Source: Mytilus californianus
Lineage: Eukaryota > Mollusca > Bivalvia > Mytilida > Mytilidae
DNA length: 64,000 nucleotides
Assembly: GCF_021869535.1 (NCBI RefSeq)
Contig: NW_026262668.1
Location: 74,917,558 to 74,981,557 of the forward strand
Reading direction: 5' to 3'
Made by a program: the position numbers and the translations under genes. This document shows, in pieces, positions 1 through 13,439 of this stretch. Below the pieces are notes generated by a model. The model saw only the letters and a list, made by a program, of their open reading frames with translations. It was not told where the DNA came from and did no database searches. Position 1 is the first letter of the stretch. Each line of letters begins with the position of its first letter.

Positions 1-2990
1 CAAACTCAGTGAAAATTTTACTATCGGTAAAATTACAGACGATTATATTGGTATCTAAAGACCGCGAAAATATATCTCTAGTTTATTGAGACATTATCAA
101 ATCGAAACTTACATGACTTAGTACACGTGTTCATCATCAACTGAAGTGTAACTGTTCAATATTTCATGCAAAATATAGTGTGTTGAACGAAATTTCCTGG
201 TTTACTTAACATCATAAAAAGCAGCGCATCAAAGATATCAGGCTTGTAACTTTGTAACCTAGACGTGCGTTTCGTCTACAAATGACTCATTAGTGACGCT
301 CGAATTAAAAAAGTTAAAAGGCCAAATAAAATACGAAGTTGAAGAGCATAGAAGGCCAAACATTCTGAAAGGTGTCGCCAAATACAACTTAGGTAATATA
401 TTCTTGGTGTAGAAAATCCTCAGTATTACGAACAATTTAAAGTTTTGTAAACAGTTAATTTATAAATATGACAATATGATGAATATCAATGATAATTCAT
501 GTAGACACGGGCGTGTTGACTACTGGGCATTACGAAATGCGATAGTGCGAGCGGGTCATTGTATCATATGAGTACATATCGAATTTAATACTATATCGCT
601 AGCAATACCTGAAATGAAATGAGAAACAGTGATTTGTATTGGAATCATTATTCTATATGCAAAACGCATGCAGCAGTTGTTTTTTTATTTGTTTTCTTAT
701 TGATAAAGAAAATATATAAGTAGGAGATTAATATTTCCAATTTGAATCTAGTTAAGCTGCCAATAAAGAGAACCTTTTGTTTTCCAGTGGTAAATATAAA
801 TTAAAGAAAGATTTCACAGGTAAAAGAGAGTCGGAAAATACCAAAGGACATTCAAACTCATAAGTCGAAAACAAACTGACATGACAATTGCATAAAACGA
901 AAAACGACGAAAAGACAAACAGCAGTACACAAAACAGAACACAGAAATATCACGAACCCCATTAAAATTGGGGGTGATCTCAGGTGTTTCGAAAGGGTAA
1001 GAAGATCCTGCTCCACATGTGGCACCGTCGTGACATGTCTTAGCTAGATGTTTTACTAATAGTAAAATCTTAAGCTATCTACAACAGATGCTATATATTT
1101 CGTAGGGGTAAAACAGGCAAAATGGAAATATTTCATGATTCTCCAGGAAAGAATCTACCAATTTTTCATATTAAATGTACAAGAAGTTAGCTACAATGAA
1201 TTTTCTTTTCACGTGAAAGATTTGTTCTACTAGCCCAATTTGGTTGAGAAATTTTGTCTTGCACATACAAAGCAGATGCTTGGTGATTGGTTTAAAGGTG
1301 TTCAACGTTTACCATACTTGTGGTGGTTACCTCATATAGTTGACTTAAAGTCACCAAGTTTTCCATCCGCCCTGTAGATGGTTATGACACTGTGATTGTA
1401 CAGTTCATTAATAACACACTAATTGCGTAAATAGATTGTGGGTATCAAATTTATAATTTCGAATACTTCAGGCAAAGATAACCTTTTTCTTCTTCTTTTT
1501 TTTAACCAAATGAGAACTTGTTTTGTTTTCAATGCCTCATCCTCCTTTACTGTTTAAAAATAGAAATTAACATAAAATGTTGAATTATTCGAAACGCTAA
1601 GGTTTCTTCCTTGGGAATATATAGCTTTAGTAGTATTTGGCTCAATAACTCTTGGTTTTCAATGATTATCAACTTCGTTTTTAATTTTGTCTCTCAACTT
1701 TTTTTATTCGAGCACCCCTGATGAGTCTTTTGTAGGTAAACATGTGTCCGACGAACCAAATTATAAGCCTGATATATCTTATCAGGTTTTACATTCATTG
1801 GGTCGATTCCACTGTTGGAGGGGGAGATGTGTCATCTCCGAGGGTATCACCAGCCCTGTAGTGTACACTTTTAAACTGACATGAAATATCATCGATACGT
1901 TCATTTTCCGTAAGTTTACTGTTGATAAAATGTTGAAATATTCACAACACAGACTGGTACAATGTACACATGTACAAAAAACATCCTGTCCAATTGAGGA
2001 ATACGATTGAAAATGCCAGTTGACTATGTTGTTTGATCATAAAACTGTTGCAAATGACATGTAGTTTATGTTACACGTTTTGCTTATCGGCAGAATCTTC
2101 GATTGGATGGAAGCTGTTTGTTTGCGGCAATATTACGATTACTGTAGACTTCCTATCTCCTTAATAGGCTGATATCGTATACTGTGTAGCCCTTTACTCT
2201 CTTGTTTTTCGAGAGAGAAAAACATCTGCATTTTGCTGGAAAAGTTGTGTCAATAAAGATATAAAACTCATGCATTTCTTAATACATTTAATAAATACTA
2301 AAAGAACAGTTAATATGGAAAATAGGTATAACGAATACTTTAAAATGCTTTTGCAACATTAAGTCAGTTCAAACTAAATCAAAACCAAAGGTCATTCAAC
2401 ATAAGATTACAGATAGTGTTTGATTTATGATAATAAAGATTTCAGTTAAGTTACTTAATAGTTATAGTAAATACTTATTAGTAGTTTGTACTGAAAATAA
2501 GCGTTTTTCAAAATAAAAGTTTATTCAAGATAAACAGTTTAAATCTTTTAATTAAAAAAACATTTTTAAAACGATATACTAGTTTTAGAATAAAACACTA
2601 AAAACATTGCAATTAAACAAAACATTAAATGTTCTTCAAGTTCTGATGTAGTTCTTTGTAAATCAGACCTCAAATTTTCAACTGGAAATTTATTTTGTAA
2701 ATGTATCATTTCATGCAGGCCTTATGAAAACATTACAGGCGTATTACAATTTTAAAATGAGCTTAAACTGGGACAAAATATTGTCAATCATAGGATTTCT
2801 TCGAAAAAGTAATGCAAAGTGATGATGTGTATACTTAAAACAATACTTATGATGTTATTACTTTAAACCGCCCCCAAAATGTTCACACGGGAAATACCAT
2901 TTCGGTCTTTCTCCGAACCCGTTTATTATCAACATTCTCTGAACACTTTGATCAGAGAACTGTTCATTTCGACACTATTTCGAGGAAAAA
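1..2990. other. AT-rich stretch without a supported gene
   Basis: I see no exon chain or RNA gene here. Around 795-1035 lies a dispersed repeat: text near 840-900 about removing-and-adding 'agtcgaaaacaaactgacat' recurs in similar form near 10015-10105, and the part near 955-1030 resembles 5755-5810. The rest appears to be unique intergenic DNA upstream of gene 1. Confidence 0.5.
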
Positions 2991-2999
2991 TCTAGCGAC

Positions 3000-3060
3000 C
3001 ACGTGTGTGGGATATCTGTACAGCTGTATAAATACAGTTGCAGGCCCAAACTTGGTAGAC
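3000..3060 (+). promoter_or_regulatory. TATA-type core promoter of gene 1
   Basis: A TATAAATA box lies at 3027-3034, with E-box-like hexamers CACGTG at 3000-3005 and CAGCTG at 3021-3026. Transcription would be expected to start about 30 bases downstream of the TATA box, near 3058. That leaves a short first exon ending at the strong donor AAG|GTGAGT at 3081/3082. The placement fits the downstream gene, but the start site is inferred. Confidence 0.6.
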
Positions 3061-3081
3061 GAAAATCGACAATTCTTTAAG
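3058..3081 (+). other. Non-coding first exon of gene 1
   Basis: This short exon is bounded on the left by the position expected for TATA-driven initiation and on the right by the donor GTGAGT at 3082. The next acceptor (TTTTTTTCAG) ends at 3676, and the second exon begins at 3677 with 35 untranslated bases before the start codon. The first exon contains no ATG. Confidence 0.5.
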
Positions 3082-3711
3082 GTGAGTGACAAAAATTATA
3101 TCATTGAATTGTTTTCTTCGATCCTTTAGTAAAGCAAGGGGTGTATAAAATTAATAAATGGAAAACGCTATTTCTGATATTTAAGCATGGATTACGACTT
3201 TACAAAAAAGAAAATATGCAAACTTAAACCGATCCTTTAGGATGAGTAGACATAACATAAAATAGAAATTGAAATATAGTGTATCATTTTTTTTTAATTC
3301 AAAATAAGTAAAACAAGTTCATTTCTAGGCTGAGGTTAATTTAGAGATAGACGCATTGTATAGACATTTGTCTATTGTTGACGACGTTCTGGTGACTATA
3401 TATGTCTGTTTTGTTGTTATATCGTTCGGTAGCTGTCTAGTTTGAGTTCGCACGAAACGTGTTATCAAAAAGATTGAGACGTCAAATACATAAATCGTTT
3501 GTAAACAAGGCAACTAAATTGTTCTTAAAAGAACAGTTAAAGTCCTCTTAGCCTAGCTTTGACAGAGGAAATTACAATCTTAATTTTAGTGTAATTACAA
3601 AATGTATTTAAGCCGTAAGATGCGACAATATTTTTACACGCTGTATTTCATTGACCATTCTGTTGATTTTTTTCAGAGTATCTTTAGGTAAAGATTGAAC
3701 TGAACATAACA

Positions 3712-6700
3712 ATGTTCAGAATGAAGATATGTGTGATGTTGTTAGTGTCATTTGTTACAGCATTTGATTTGGTATGTACTTTGAATACTATAACACATTT
3801 CTACAAATTTATTCAACAGTAATAATACTAATGCGTATTTCATAATGAGGTATTTTCTAGCTCGTCTGACCAAACCTTTTGAACCCTCTTTGCAAGTAGG
3901 TAGCATTTGTCATCGTCTGTAGCATATATTAATTAATTTTGAAAATCCGAAATCAGTACAAATAATCCTTTAAGGAACTTATGTTTAACTAATGTCTAAA
4001 TGTTTTTGTCAGTCAATAAATATGACAGTTTGAATTCAAATAGAATCTGTAAAATTATCTACAATACTTCGAAATTTTGTTGGTGTTTCAATTGCGTTTT
4101 ACGACACCTCTTTTTATTCCTAGGACAAATGACATTGGCTTCTGGTTATGATCCAGTTCAACTCTTTTGAGATTAAGATTTTAACCATAAAAATTCTGCT
4201 TTGTTAAGAAATTTTATTTTATCCTTTACATCTCAACGAAAATAATCAAAATGTAAAATTCAATGATATACGACCAAATAACATATCTTATATTGAGACG
4301 ACATTTTATATTTTAATTTGATTTTTATTTGCAGAAATTTGATTACCGGATTAGTGAAGGGAAGGCCAGATTTGTTGAAAATGTAGAAACTAATCTAGGA
4401 AAGAATATAGTTAAAATTCATACTCCAAAACACAACGATGTTCTCGAATCATACCTTATGCAAGATTTCCAAAAGGTTTGTAATAAAAAAAGGTAACACA
4501 TATCATCGAACAATAAATATGAAAACACGCGAACTTGAAAATCTGAAGAATAACATTAAATTGGTAGGATGAAATAAGATGTCCGAAATATCACTGTTAT
4601 TTAACCATTAATCTCCAATGATCAGCTTAATAAACCAGATGATTACCACTGTTTTGAACCATCTTGAGACACATTTGTGACTTTAAACATCTCCATTTGA
4701 TATGGCGGCTAGTTAATATCTTATTTATACAACTGGTTCAGTGCTATTGATATTTGAAATAAATTCAATTTATATCCTGTCCTGACATCTCAATTATGTT
4801 TTTTTAAAGGCACATTCATCGCGACAAGTTGACGTACGATTAATGTTTACGTTTTTAGTAGGCTTGTAGATGCCAAATGAAATAACTGATTGCAAAATAT
4901 GCGTACATGTATCAAGTTAGGTTAGATCGTAGAACGACTCTATATCTAGTTATATATGTCAAAATGCTACCCGTATCTGTATACATCCCACCTGCCGGAC
5001 TATGTGACAATACTTAGGACAGTTAGGGCTGTTAAAAATGGAGATAACTTATCATAAGATATCACATAAAAGCATACCACTCCATATTTAATGGAAGTTC
5101 ATAGCAGTATCTTCGTTCTCTGAAAATTGCCTCAACGTCCGCAACTATGCAAAAAATATTGAACATCTCCGATTTCAAAATTGTTCCCGAAAAATATATT
5201 TTTAAACTATATTGATTTTTTAAGTAAACGTTGTTACCCCGAACTGAATGACAAATATCTAAAATCAGATCGAACAGATTAGGATTGACCGTGATAAATG
5301 AGTCTGAAAAAAGTTTGAAATATTCATGAGGATTAAAGGGTTTTAACTTTAAATATCTCAAATGTAATCAGATGAGAACATGGAAAATGACCGTTGTATT
5401 TCCTAATATATTAAATTAAAAGAAATCTAAATTTATGTTTTATTTATAGGGTAAGCAAATAAGATGTCTTCCATTTTTACGTCAATGTAGACTGAGGGAT
5501 ATTGATAGAAAGACTTCCTCCGATGCTGGCAAAGTTACAGAGTCATTTGTACACAGCTGGGTATGCATTACACTCATGTCAATATTGATATTATGAATAT
5601 TATCAAAAAGGACAAAGAAAACAAGGGGGCAATAAAAATCTATTATGCAAAGATATACAGACAACACCATAGCCAATAGAAAAAAAAAACACAAACAAGC
5701 AAAAGTCCACACAACATTGCACAGAAATAAACATTTCCCATTACAAACCCAAACAAAACCGGAATTGGGTTCCGAGTTGCTCCAGACGGGTAAGCTGTTC
5801 CTGTTCTAAATCAAAATAAGAAGACATATATTAAACAAATGTTAATAAAGAATTAGAAGCTTCTAATTGATAAACAATCAACTACTAGCTGCAAAGTATA
5901 AATTACAAAGTATACTGATTCAACAAGGAGATTGATATGATCAATGACCGAACTCTTGATTGTTCCGAAACACAAATGTATCGAGTAACGTATTTTCATA
6001 TGGTGTTGGATGTTAAGACAATTTCATTACAATGATAAAAGAAAGCAATAGGAATATCAGAATACATCAGATCTGTTTTTGCTTTAAATAATGAATAGCA
6101 ACACAAACAAAAAGAGTATTTAACTCCTAGTTATGTCCCGCGTACTATAGTAGAGGGGCATTATGTTTCCCAGTTTGTGCTTCTGTCCGTCCGTCCAGTA
6201 GCAGGTTAACATTTTAGTTCAGGGTAGTTTGTGGTCACATTTACTCGAAACCTAGTTTACTAGTTCATTATTAGGTGAACTGTTCAATATTTATGCCAAA
6301 TATGAGGTTTTGAGCAAAATCTGACAGTTCACTGAAAGATTGAAGTGTGATGGTGCTAGTGAACATGGTGTCTTATGGATACATTTTCTAGTAAATACTA
6401 TATTCAAGAGCTTCCTAACAGAATTCGCCTGATATATGGTTGATTCTTACAATGAAGTATGTGAACCAAGGGTTCTTAATGGTAAAGCTAAATTGATATC
6501 TTCGAAAGTCATAACTTGGTAGAGCGTTGCGAAAATTTCATGCCACCGATATTACTCCGGATTTGTCACGCATTTTGTCACAATCCCGTCCTCCCTTCTA
6601 GTTTATGACCTTGAATTTGAATTATCACATTAATTGAACTGACCATCATTAACACGAAGGGTGACACTAGTAGAACAATAACTGCTTATCCTTATGACAT

Positions 6701-9550
6701 ACGAATTCACGCCCAAATTTTGTCTTTACAAGGTTCATATTCCTTTCTTTCGCTTAAGTGTTCTGCGTTTTTATGGCATGTTATCTTCCTATGTCTGTGT
6801 TTCTTCGACTTGAAATTATCTTGTGTATCCTTTGTCATGAAAACAAGCAGAATTGTCGTTTGAAATTCATGTTTTGGCCACATTGATATATAATAAATGT
6901 TTTTCAGTAGGACCACAAAACCTCATAATTCCAAACTGTACTGGGTTTTTTTATTCAGCTGATATACTTATTTTTTTTAACGAATTTCAATCAATCATTC
7001 ATGTTCAGTGATAAAGAGTTTTTCGTTTCAGAACGAAGGTACAAACAGTATAACAAGCACCAATGCAACAGTGATAAAGGAGATGTATTATATTGATGGC
7101 GAAGAAGTAGTTAGCACTGTTTCACTTGGGGAGGACTTGAGGACATTTTATGAAGGCTTTGAATACCCTCTTTACATTGAAAAGAACATACCCAATGACG
7201 CTGTAGTACTCAATATAACCAGGTCTTCTGGTATGTTTATTTCGAAATCTAACTGATAAAATTTCATTGGCACATCATTATAGTGACATAAGTATTGGAG
7301 GTTAATGCAATCTTTCTTAATTACTTTTGATAATATGTTAAACTATAGAATATTATATAATGCAACCTCATATATCCTTGAAACAATATGTGTAAGTTAT
7401 CGTGCTATCCTTCTTTTTTTTTGTATCTCTGATCGTGGCCCACGTGTAAATCTAATTACAATGAATCAGTGATTGTCGTGTGTTGCTTTTATATCATGTT
7501 TTTTTTTGTTTTTTTTTGGGTTTTTTTTGCATAAAGTCAGTTTTCCTGTTTGGATGGTTTTACATTTTTCATTTCTGGGTCTTTTATAGCTTACTATGGG
7601 TTTTGCTCATCGTTGAAAAGGTATAACAAAAATACCGAACTCTAGGTGTAATTCATAAAAGGAAAGTCCACAACAATTGACAAAATCAAACGTTATTTAA
7701 ACGTTGCACATTGTTTAAGGCCATACAGTGATCTATAATTGTTAACTTCTGTGTCATTTGGTTTATAGTGGAGAGTTGTCTCATTGGCAATCATACCACA
7801 TCTTCTTATTTCTATACTCCACGACGAAAGACAGTGTCACACTTGACTTAACTTTTTCCTAACGTTTTGTCATTTTCTCAACTCTGTATCCTATCAAATT
7901 GAATTTAGACCAGTCTTAACATTTATACTGCTATTGATTAATAAAAAATAAAATATTTACTCACAACCATGTGGACATAAGATTCACCATCAGTAATTAA
8001 AAATGTATAGCAAATGTCAATGTTATAATCAGTTTGCAAATGCCTGTTATGATTTCAGGAAGACGGTTTAAAAGGACAATCACCCCACTGTCAAGTTGTG
8101 ACAACGGAGAAGCACCCAAAATAGTTTATGGCATGGATACCGGGAGATCATGCAACTATCTTAAGATATGTGGAGAGTAAGTATTCTTTTCAAAATTTTG
8201 TTGCACAAAATGTGAAAAGGGATGCAATTCTACACCTCCGCACCGCATTCATTAATGGTACATCATATCCCTTTCTTTCATTTTCAACATCTTCTATAAA
8301 TGTTTTGTTGTGTTATTTAAGCATACAACTGACATTTATTGCATAGTTTAAATAGACGAAACACGCGTATGGTAAATGGCATACACAATTATAACCCGAT
8401 ATCGTTGATGAGTAAACAGCCTGTGTCGATTCCTCTGTTTGACAGTGAACTTTTCGGACTTTAGGTTATCAAAGTTTCTGTAGGCAGCAATCCTGTGAAA
8501 TATCATTGTTACGTCATTTTATGCAAATCTATGTAACTTTTGAGTTTATAAAACCTTAAAAATTTTAAAAAGTAAAATAATCATATATGTTGTGTTTGAT
8601 CACAGTAGTACCATGTTTTTTCTCTTCGTTTATAAAATTTTATAAAATTACAAATTCAAGGTAGAGTGCGGTTTGAAGTGAAAAAAAAAAAAACTATCCA
8701 CAGGATGAAAAAGTCAAAACATATGATATAAGCATCATGTATCAAAATAAACCTAAAATATTGTTTTTAAATGGTAGCATGTTAAACTGAAGTATATACA
8801 GTCTGGAATTTATTTTAAAACGTAAAAGAAAATATTACAGAAGCTAGCCATTAACTGATGAAACTGCCTTTCCATATCCGGATAATGAAATTCAAAGTGA
8901 AACGTGTATGCTTACTTCGAAAAGCTGTCTCGAGCAAAACACCTCTGTTCATTTTTATATTCTACGCAACATAGCATGATAATGAAATACTCTCGTATAC
9001 GATTACTGAAAAGGTCTATAGACCAATTTTGTTGAATACATGTAATCCATTCTTTAACAATTTCATCTCTACCAATTCAAAAGTCCCGTGATTAACGCTT
9101 TTCATTCAGCAAGATTTGATCTTTCATTGTTTTGTTAGAAATGTATTTTCACGTAGACAAGTTGCATAACTAACACTAATAATTTCTCCTTTTTCATTTT
9201 TATCACAAAAAAATAATCATTCTTTGTAATCCTTTATGCTTACAAATGTTGCGATTTTATTATCATAATTTACTTGATTGTATATCTGAATAAATGAGAT
9301 CTGTCATATTTGTTTTGACAGAAAAAAAAACATAATGCTAATTTAGATTGTGAATATATCATTAATCATCTGAATTTCTGTTTTTAGTATTGTAAGAAAT
9401 GTAAACGATAGGATGGTACTCTCAAATTGTGGAAATCTACACATTACATCTCCGCTAGCATATATGTGTTTATGCTGCCCCGGGGTCACAGTCATCAATC
9501 CATCCGGACCCCAGTGTCAATGTTCAAAAATGGGACAGGCAAGCCATTAG
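3712..9550 (+). CDS. Secreted cysteine-rich proprotein with BRICHOS-like pattern (six coding exons)
   Basis: Coding exons are 3712-3771, 4335-4475, 5450-5560, 7032-7230, 8059-8176 and 9388-9550. All introns are GT-AG and all phases agree (0,0,0,1,2), giving 263 residues and a TAG stop. Residues 1-18 are a signal peptide (MFRMKICVMLLVSFVTA), so the product should be secreted. Residues 55-80 (LESYLMQDFQKG, then IRC and QC) match the start of BRICHOS domains, where a D-[FY] pair precedes a Cys. Residues 172-176 are RRFKR, which contains the furin consensus R-x-K-R. After it comes an 87-residue tail with nine cysteines, ending in CLCC and CQC clusters. N-glycosylation sequons occur at NAT and NIT. 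The exon structure is well supported by the sequence. The BRICHOS assignment is inferred from spacing only; a lineage-specific secreted family is the alternative. The second ATG (3721) could also be the start. Confidence 0.88.
6120..6640 (+). repeat. Dispersed repeat in intron of gene 1
   Basis: The segment has a GGGGCATTATGTTT-like start followed by a CTGTCCGTCCGTCC run, as does the repeat at 21380-21840. It sits inside the intron between the third and fourth coding exons and has no coding capacity that I can see. Confidence 0.4.
7490..7820 (+). repeat. Dispersed repeat, family also at 14.5, 22.0 and 28.7 kb
   Basis: Key words are TTTTATAGCT, a TTGAAGG-like word and the end word GTTGTCTCATTGGCAATCAT. 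They recur in the same order at 14520-14710, 22020-22205 and 28680-28890. A reverse-oriented fragment is visible near 50500. There is no open reading frame and the type is unknown. Confidence 0.55.
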
Positions 9551-9606
9551 AAAATCTATGATAAATGTGTACTGTAAGCTTGATAAGGTGTATCACCTGA
9601 ATAGAA

Positions 9607-9612
9607 AATAAA
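9607..9612 (+). terminator. Polyadenylation signal of gene 1
   Basis: AATAAA occurs 57 bases after the stop codon of gene 1. It is the first such hexamer after the stop and gives a short 3' UTR. Confidence 0.55.
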
Positions 9613-9999
9613 CTATTTGAAGCTTTTAACAAGTTCTTTTTGTTTGTTTTTTTTTCATATTGTTATTTCTGTTAAAAGCAACCAAAAAAATAAATAAAAT
9701 ACTGGATTCGGGAAATTAAAACTGAGATAGATTGATTGTTTGCTAAAGGTATCATGTCAAATAGTTCATACATATCAAGAGTCAGAACAGAACAACAAGT
9801 AATGCAATTCGAAGGTTAAACACGGTAGGTGAATTTGCTGCCTCTGGGTTACGGTCGTAAATCTAAGTTGAAAACATTGCACTTGTACACAGATAGAAAA
9901 ATCAACCATTAAAGACTTAATGGAGACGACTTGAGGCGAAAAGACAGCGAAAAATAGGAATTTTATGAGTCAAAGCACGTTAGTTTGGTTCTTTTGAGT

Positions 10000-11420
10000 T
10001 TATTCTATTAATGAAAAAGAAAGGCGAAAACTATCGAAGGGATATTCAATCTAATAAGTTGAAAACAAACTGACAATGCCATGTCAAAAACGAAATGCAA
10101 GCTCCTAAATATCGTTTCAACTGGGAGATATATATATGTCGTATTCAGGCGCTGCTGGAATGTGCTATACAGAAATAGAAAGTTCACAATGAAGAATCTG
10201 AAATCATCTTTTTTGTCATCAAGTTTTAGTCTCAACCGACCTTGTTAGTCAAGATATGATGCAGATTTAACAGCGTTTGTTGTATAATTTATTTCAAGTT
10301 CAATTGGATAGATGAGTTCAATATAGTCATCAACATCTTTTAAATTATTTAGTGAGAGGACATCATCAATATAGCGAGACCGCCTCGGTGGTCTCGTGGT
10401 AGCGTGTTCGCCTCGAATGCGGGAGGTCGTGAGTTCGAACCCCGACCGAGTCAAACCAAAGACTTTAAAATTGGTATTTGCTGCTTCTCCGCTAAGCACG
10501 CGGCATTAAGAAGTAAGAGTAAAGACTGGTCGGCTCGGGGTCAGAATAATGTGTCCAGGTAAGGTGACGACATATCTTCCTGCGGACTGTTACCTTGTGA
10601 ACTCTCACGCTAAAAAACCGGCTTAGCGGATCTGTCTAGTACAAAGCAGGGTAAATATTCAAAATACATTAACATTTTCTCGTCCTGAATATGCATATTA
10701 ATTTGCCGCTGGACGTTTAGCAGCCATCCATCCATCAATATAGCGAATTTATCAGAACTCAATATAAGAATTTCCTGTATGAAGTCAGCATCATATGAAT
10801 AAAGGAACAGGAGGAGCAGAGCTGGTTCTTAAGGGAATGCCGATTGTTTGTAGAATCAGAGTTTTTTTTTTTTACAAATTAAGATTTTCCTCCCTAAGAC
10901 AAGATACTTGTATCTACGTTGGCCAATCTTTTTTATGAAACAAAGAAGGACCAATTCTGTCAATTTGTCTTTTAGTTCGGAATGGGAAATACTTGTGTAA
11001 GGTGTAGAAAAGTCAAATGTTTTAATACTATTACAAGATGAAAGAGATTTAGATTGTATGTACTCTCACAGATCTTTTGATTTTGTAAGTGTCCACATCT
11101 GATTTACGCCGCCCCTAGAGTAGGTAGTTTCAGAATAACTTTGAAGCCAGGCTTTGATTGCTGATAAAAATTGATGTTAATAATTTAGAGAGAGCTTTTG
11201 TGGCGCACTTGGACCAAGCAATATAACGTAATAATAATAATGTTTGTAAGGACACTTACACGTAATTTAGGTATCCAATACAGTGAAAGAAGATCCAATT
11301 CTTCATATTTTGTTGAAATTCCAAAGAAACATAGAACAGACCTATGATAATTCAGCATTTGTTCCTTGGTAAGTGTCGATCGGATATATGCTGAGTTTTC
11401 AAATGAATTTGTCAATACCT
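10000..11420 (-). pseudogene. Decayed reverse transcriptase, RT core and C-terminal part
   Basis: Minus-strand fragments in order read: LSLYWIPKL (about 11260-11300), QTIGIPLRTSSAPL followed by LFLYSYDADFIQEIL (about 10780-10870), RYIDDVLSLNN with YPIELEI and SASYLD (about 10254-10377), then KLDDKKDDF and IVNFLFLYS (10100-10235). They match the RT palm order seen in mollusc retroelements: fingers, GIPMGT-like motif, YIDD catalytic motif, then the KRDDF region. Frameshifts and stops separate the fragments, and a SINE is inserted at the YIDD motif. The element class (Penelope-like or another) is not resolved. It is not expected to be active. Confidence 0.85.
10378..10732 (+). mobile_element. 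tRNA-derived SINE with 14-bp target duplication
   Basis: The 5' part folds like a tRNA: an acceptor stem GCCTCGG against CCGAGTC with one mismatch, an A-box TGGTCTCGTGG and a B-box-like GTTCGAACC. A roughly 250-bp body follows and ends in CATCCATCC. The duplication CATCAATATAGCGA flanks it at 10364-10377 and 10733-10746. The body has the look of the central-domain SINEs described from bivalves, but I could not compare families. It sits inside the RT pseudogene. Confidence 0.88.
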
Positions 11421-11669
11421 AACTTTTTTATCAAGCAGTTTATGCAATGTGATTTACACACAAAAACGATGTTGTTCGGAACTTTATCTGTGGGGACAAC
11501 AACATATTTGTCATGGGGGTACGATAGATGCCTAGAAACATGTTGGTTTTTAAAAATTGAAGTAGCATGTGTATTCATAGACCCATTCAGGTTTTTATTT
11601 TTTTATTTTTAATTTATATCAACGACCTTGCTGTCTTCATCCATTCTGAAAGAGTATCTACGTCTTCAT

Positions 11670-13080
11670 TTTCGCGTTTAGCTCATTGCCTGGCATATCT
11701 TCTTTTCTTGATATTTTTGCAGTTTACAGTATATCTCAATCTATAAAGATACATGTATAAAAGTCTTCATCAGCACCTCATAAGGAACATTCATGCCATG
11801 TTTGGTTTCATTCCATTCAGTGCTCCTCTAGAAGAAGACATTTGTATGTATTTCCCATAGGGTCTGATGTTAAACTAAGTCCCCTACTGGTGGCCATCTT
11901 GGATGATGGTTCGGCTACAAAGTAACAACACTTGGTCAGCACCTCATTAGGAACATTCATGCCATGTTTGATTTCATTCTATTCAGTGGTTCTCTAGAAG
12001 AAGATATTTGTATATATTTCACATAGGGTCCTTTGTTAAACTAAGTCCCCCGTTGGCAGCCATCTTGGTTGATGGATTTGCTAAAAAGTAACAACACTTG
12101 GTCAGCACCTCATAAGGAACATTCATGCCATGTTTGGTTTCATTCCATTCAGTGGTTCTTCAAAAGAAGACTTTTGTATGTATTGTCCATAGGGTCCTTT
12201 GTTAAACTAAGTTCCCCGCTGGCAGCCATCTTGGATGATTGATTGGCTACAAAGTAACAACACTTGGCAGACACCTCATTAGGAACATTCATGCCATGTT
12301 TGGTTTCATTCCATTTAGTGGTTCTCTAAAAGAAAACATTTGTATGTATTTCCCATAGGTACCTATGTTAAACTAAGTCCCCGCTGGCGGCCATCTTGGA
12401 AGATTGATCGCCTACAAAGTTACAACACTTAGTCAGCACCTCATGAGGAACATTCATGCCATGTTTTATTTCATTCCATTTAGTGTTTCTCTAAAAGAAG
12501 ACATTTGTATGTATTTCCCGTAGGGTCGTAGGTTAAACTAAGTCCCTCTCTGGCGGCCATCTTGGAAGATTGATTGGCTTTAAAGTAACAACACTTGGTC
12601 AGCACCTCATAAGGAACATTCATGTCATGTTTGGTTTCATTCCATGCATAGGTTATCTAAAAGAAGACATTTGTATGTATTGTCCATAGGGTCCCATGTT
12701 AAACGAAGTCCCCCGCTGGCGGCCATCTTGGATGATGGATCAGCTACAAAGTAACAACACTTGGTCAGCAATTCATAAGGAACATTCATGTCATGTTTGG
12801 TTGCATTCCATTCAGTGGTTATCTAAAAGAAGACATTTGTATGTATTGTCCATAGGGTCCTATGTTAAACGAAGTCCCCCAGGTGGCGGCCATCTTGGAT
12901 GATTGATCAGTTACAAAGTAACAACACTTGGTCAGCACCTCATAAGGAAAATTCATGCCATGTTTGGTTTCATTCCATTCAGTGGTTCTCTTGGAGAAGT
13001 TCAAAATGTATAAAGTAAACGACGACGGACGCCAAGTGATGAGAAAAGCTCACTTGGCCCTTCGGGCCAGGTGAGCTAAA
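11670..13080 (+). mobile_element. Hairpin-ended element with eight 166-bp tandem repeats (family a)
   Basis: Eight copies of a unit marked by AGCACCTCATAAGGAACATT begin near 11773, 11940, 12106, 12270, 12437, 12603, 12769 and 12935. The 3' end carries the hairpin GCTCACTTGGCCC/GGGCCAGGTGAGC at 13048-13076, followed by TAAAA, with GACGGACGCCAAGTGATG just before it. The 5' end near 11680 reads AGCTCATTGCCTGGC, a degraded inverted counterpart. It separates the N-terminal from the RT-core part of the pseudogene. Confidence 0.65.
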
Positions 13081-13439
13081 AGGGGAAAGTCCATAAAAAC
13101 TGACAAGATCAAAGTTAAACGTTATTAATCAACTGTACCCGTACTGGAAAAAAAAACAAAAAAAACAACTGCCACATTTCTGATTTGGTACAGGCATTTT
13201 CCTAAGAAAATGGTGGGTTAAACCTGGTTTTATACCTAGCTAATTAAAACCTCCCACTTAAATGAAAGTTGTTTTTAGGTCCGTTTGTATGGACAAAATC
13301 TGGTGAGCAACCCAAACAGACATAGTTGGTTAATGTGACAATAATTTGGATCCAGCAGCCAAAACTGTGTAAACATACACCACAGACAAACAACACAACT
13401 AACTAAAAAATTCAAACAAAAATACAAATTAATCTAACA

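Noticed and set aside
5062..5361. 99-residue minus-strand frame inside an intron of gene 1
   Set aside because: It has no recognisable motif, no splice-phase partner and AT-driven composition. It lies antisense in an intron of a well-supported gene.
10380..10455. A functional tRNA gene (anticodon loop CTCGAAT)
   Set aside because: The acceptor stem has a mismatch, the T stem is poor, and a Ser(CGA) tRNA would need a long variable arm. The SINE body and target duplication show it is the SINE head.
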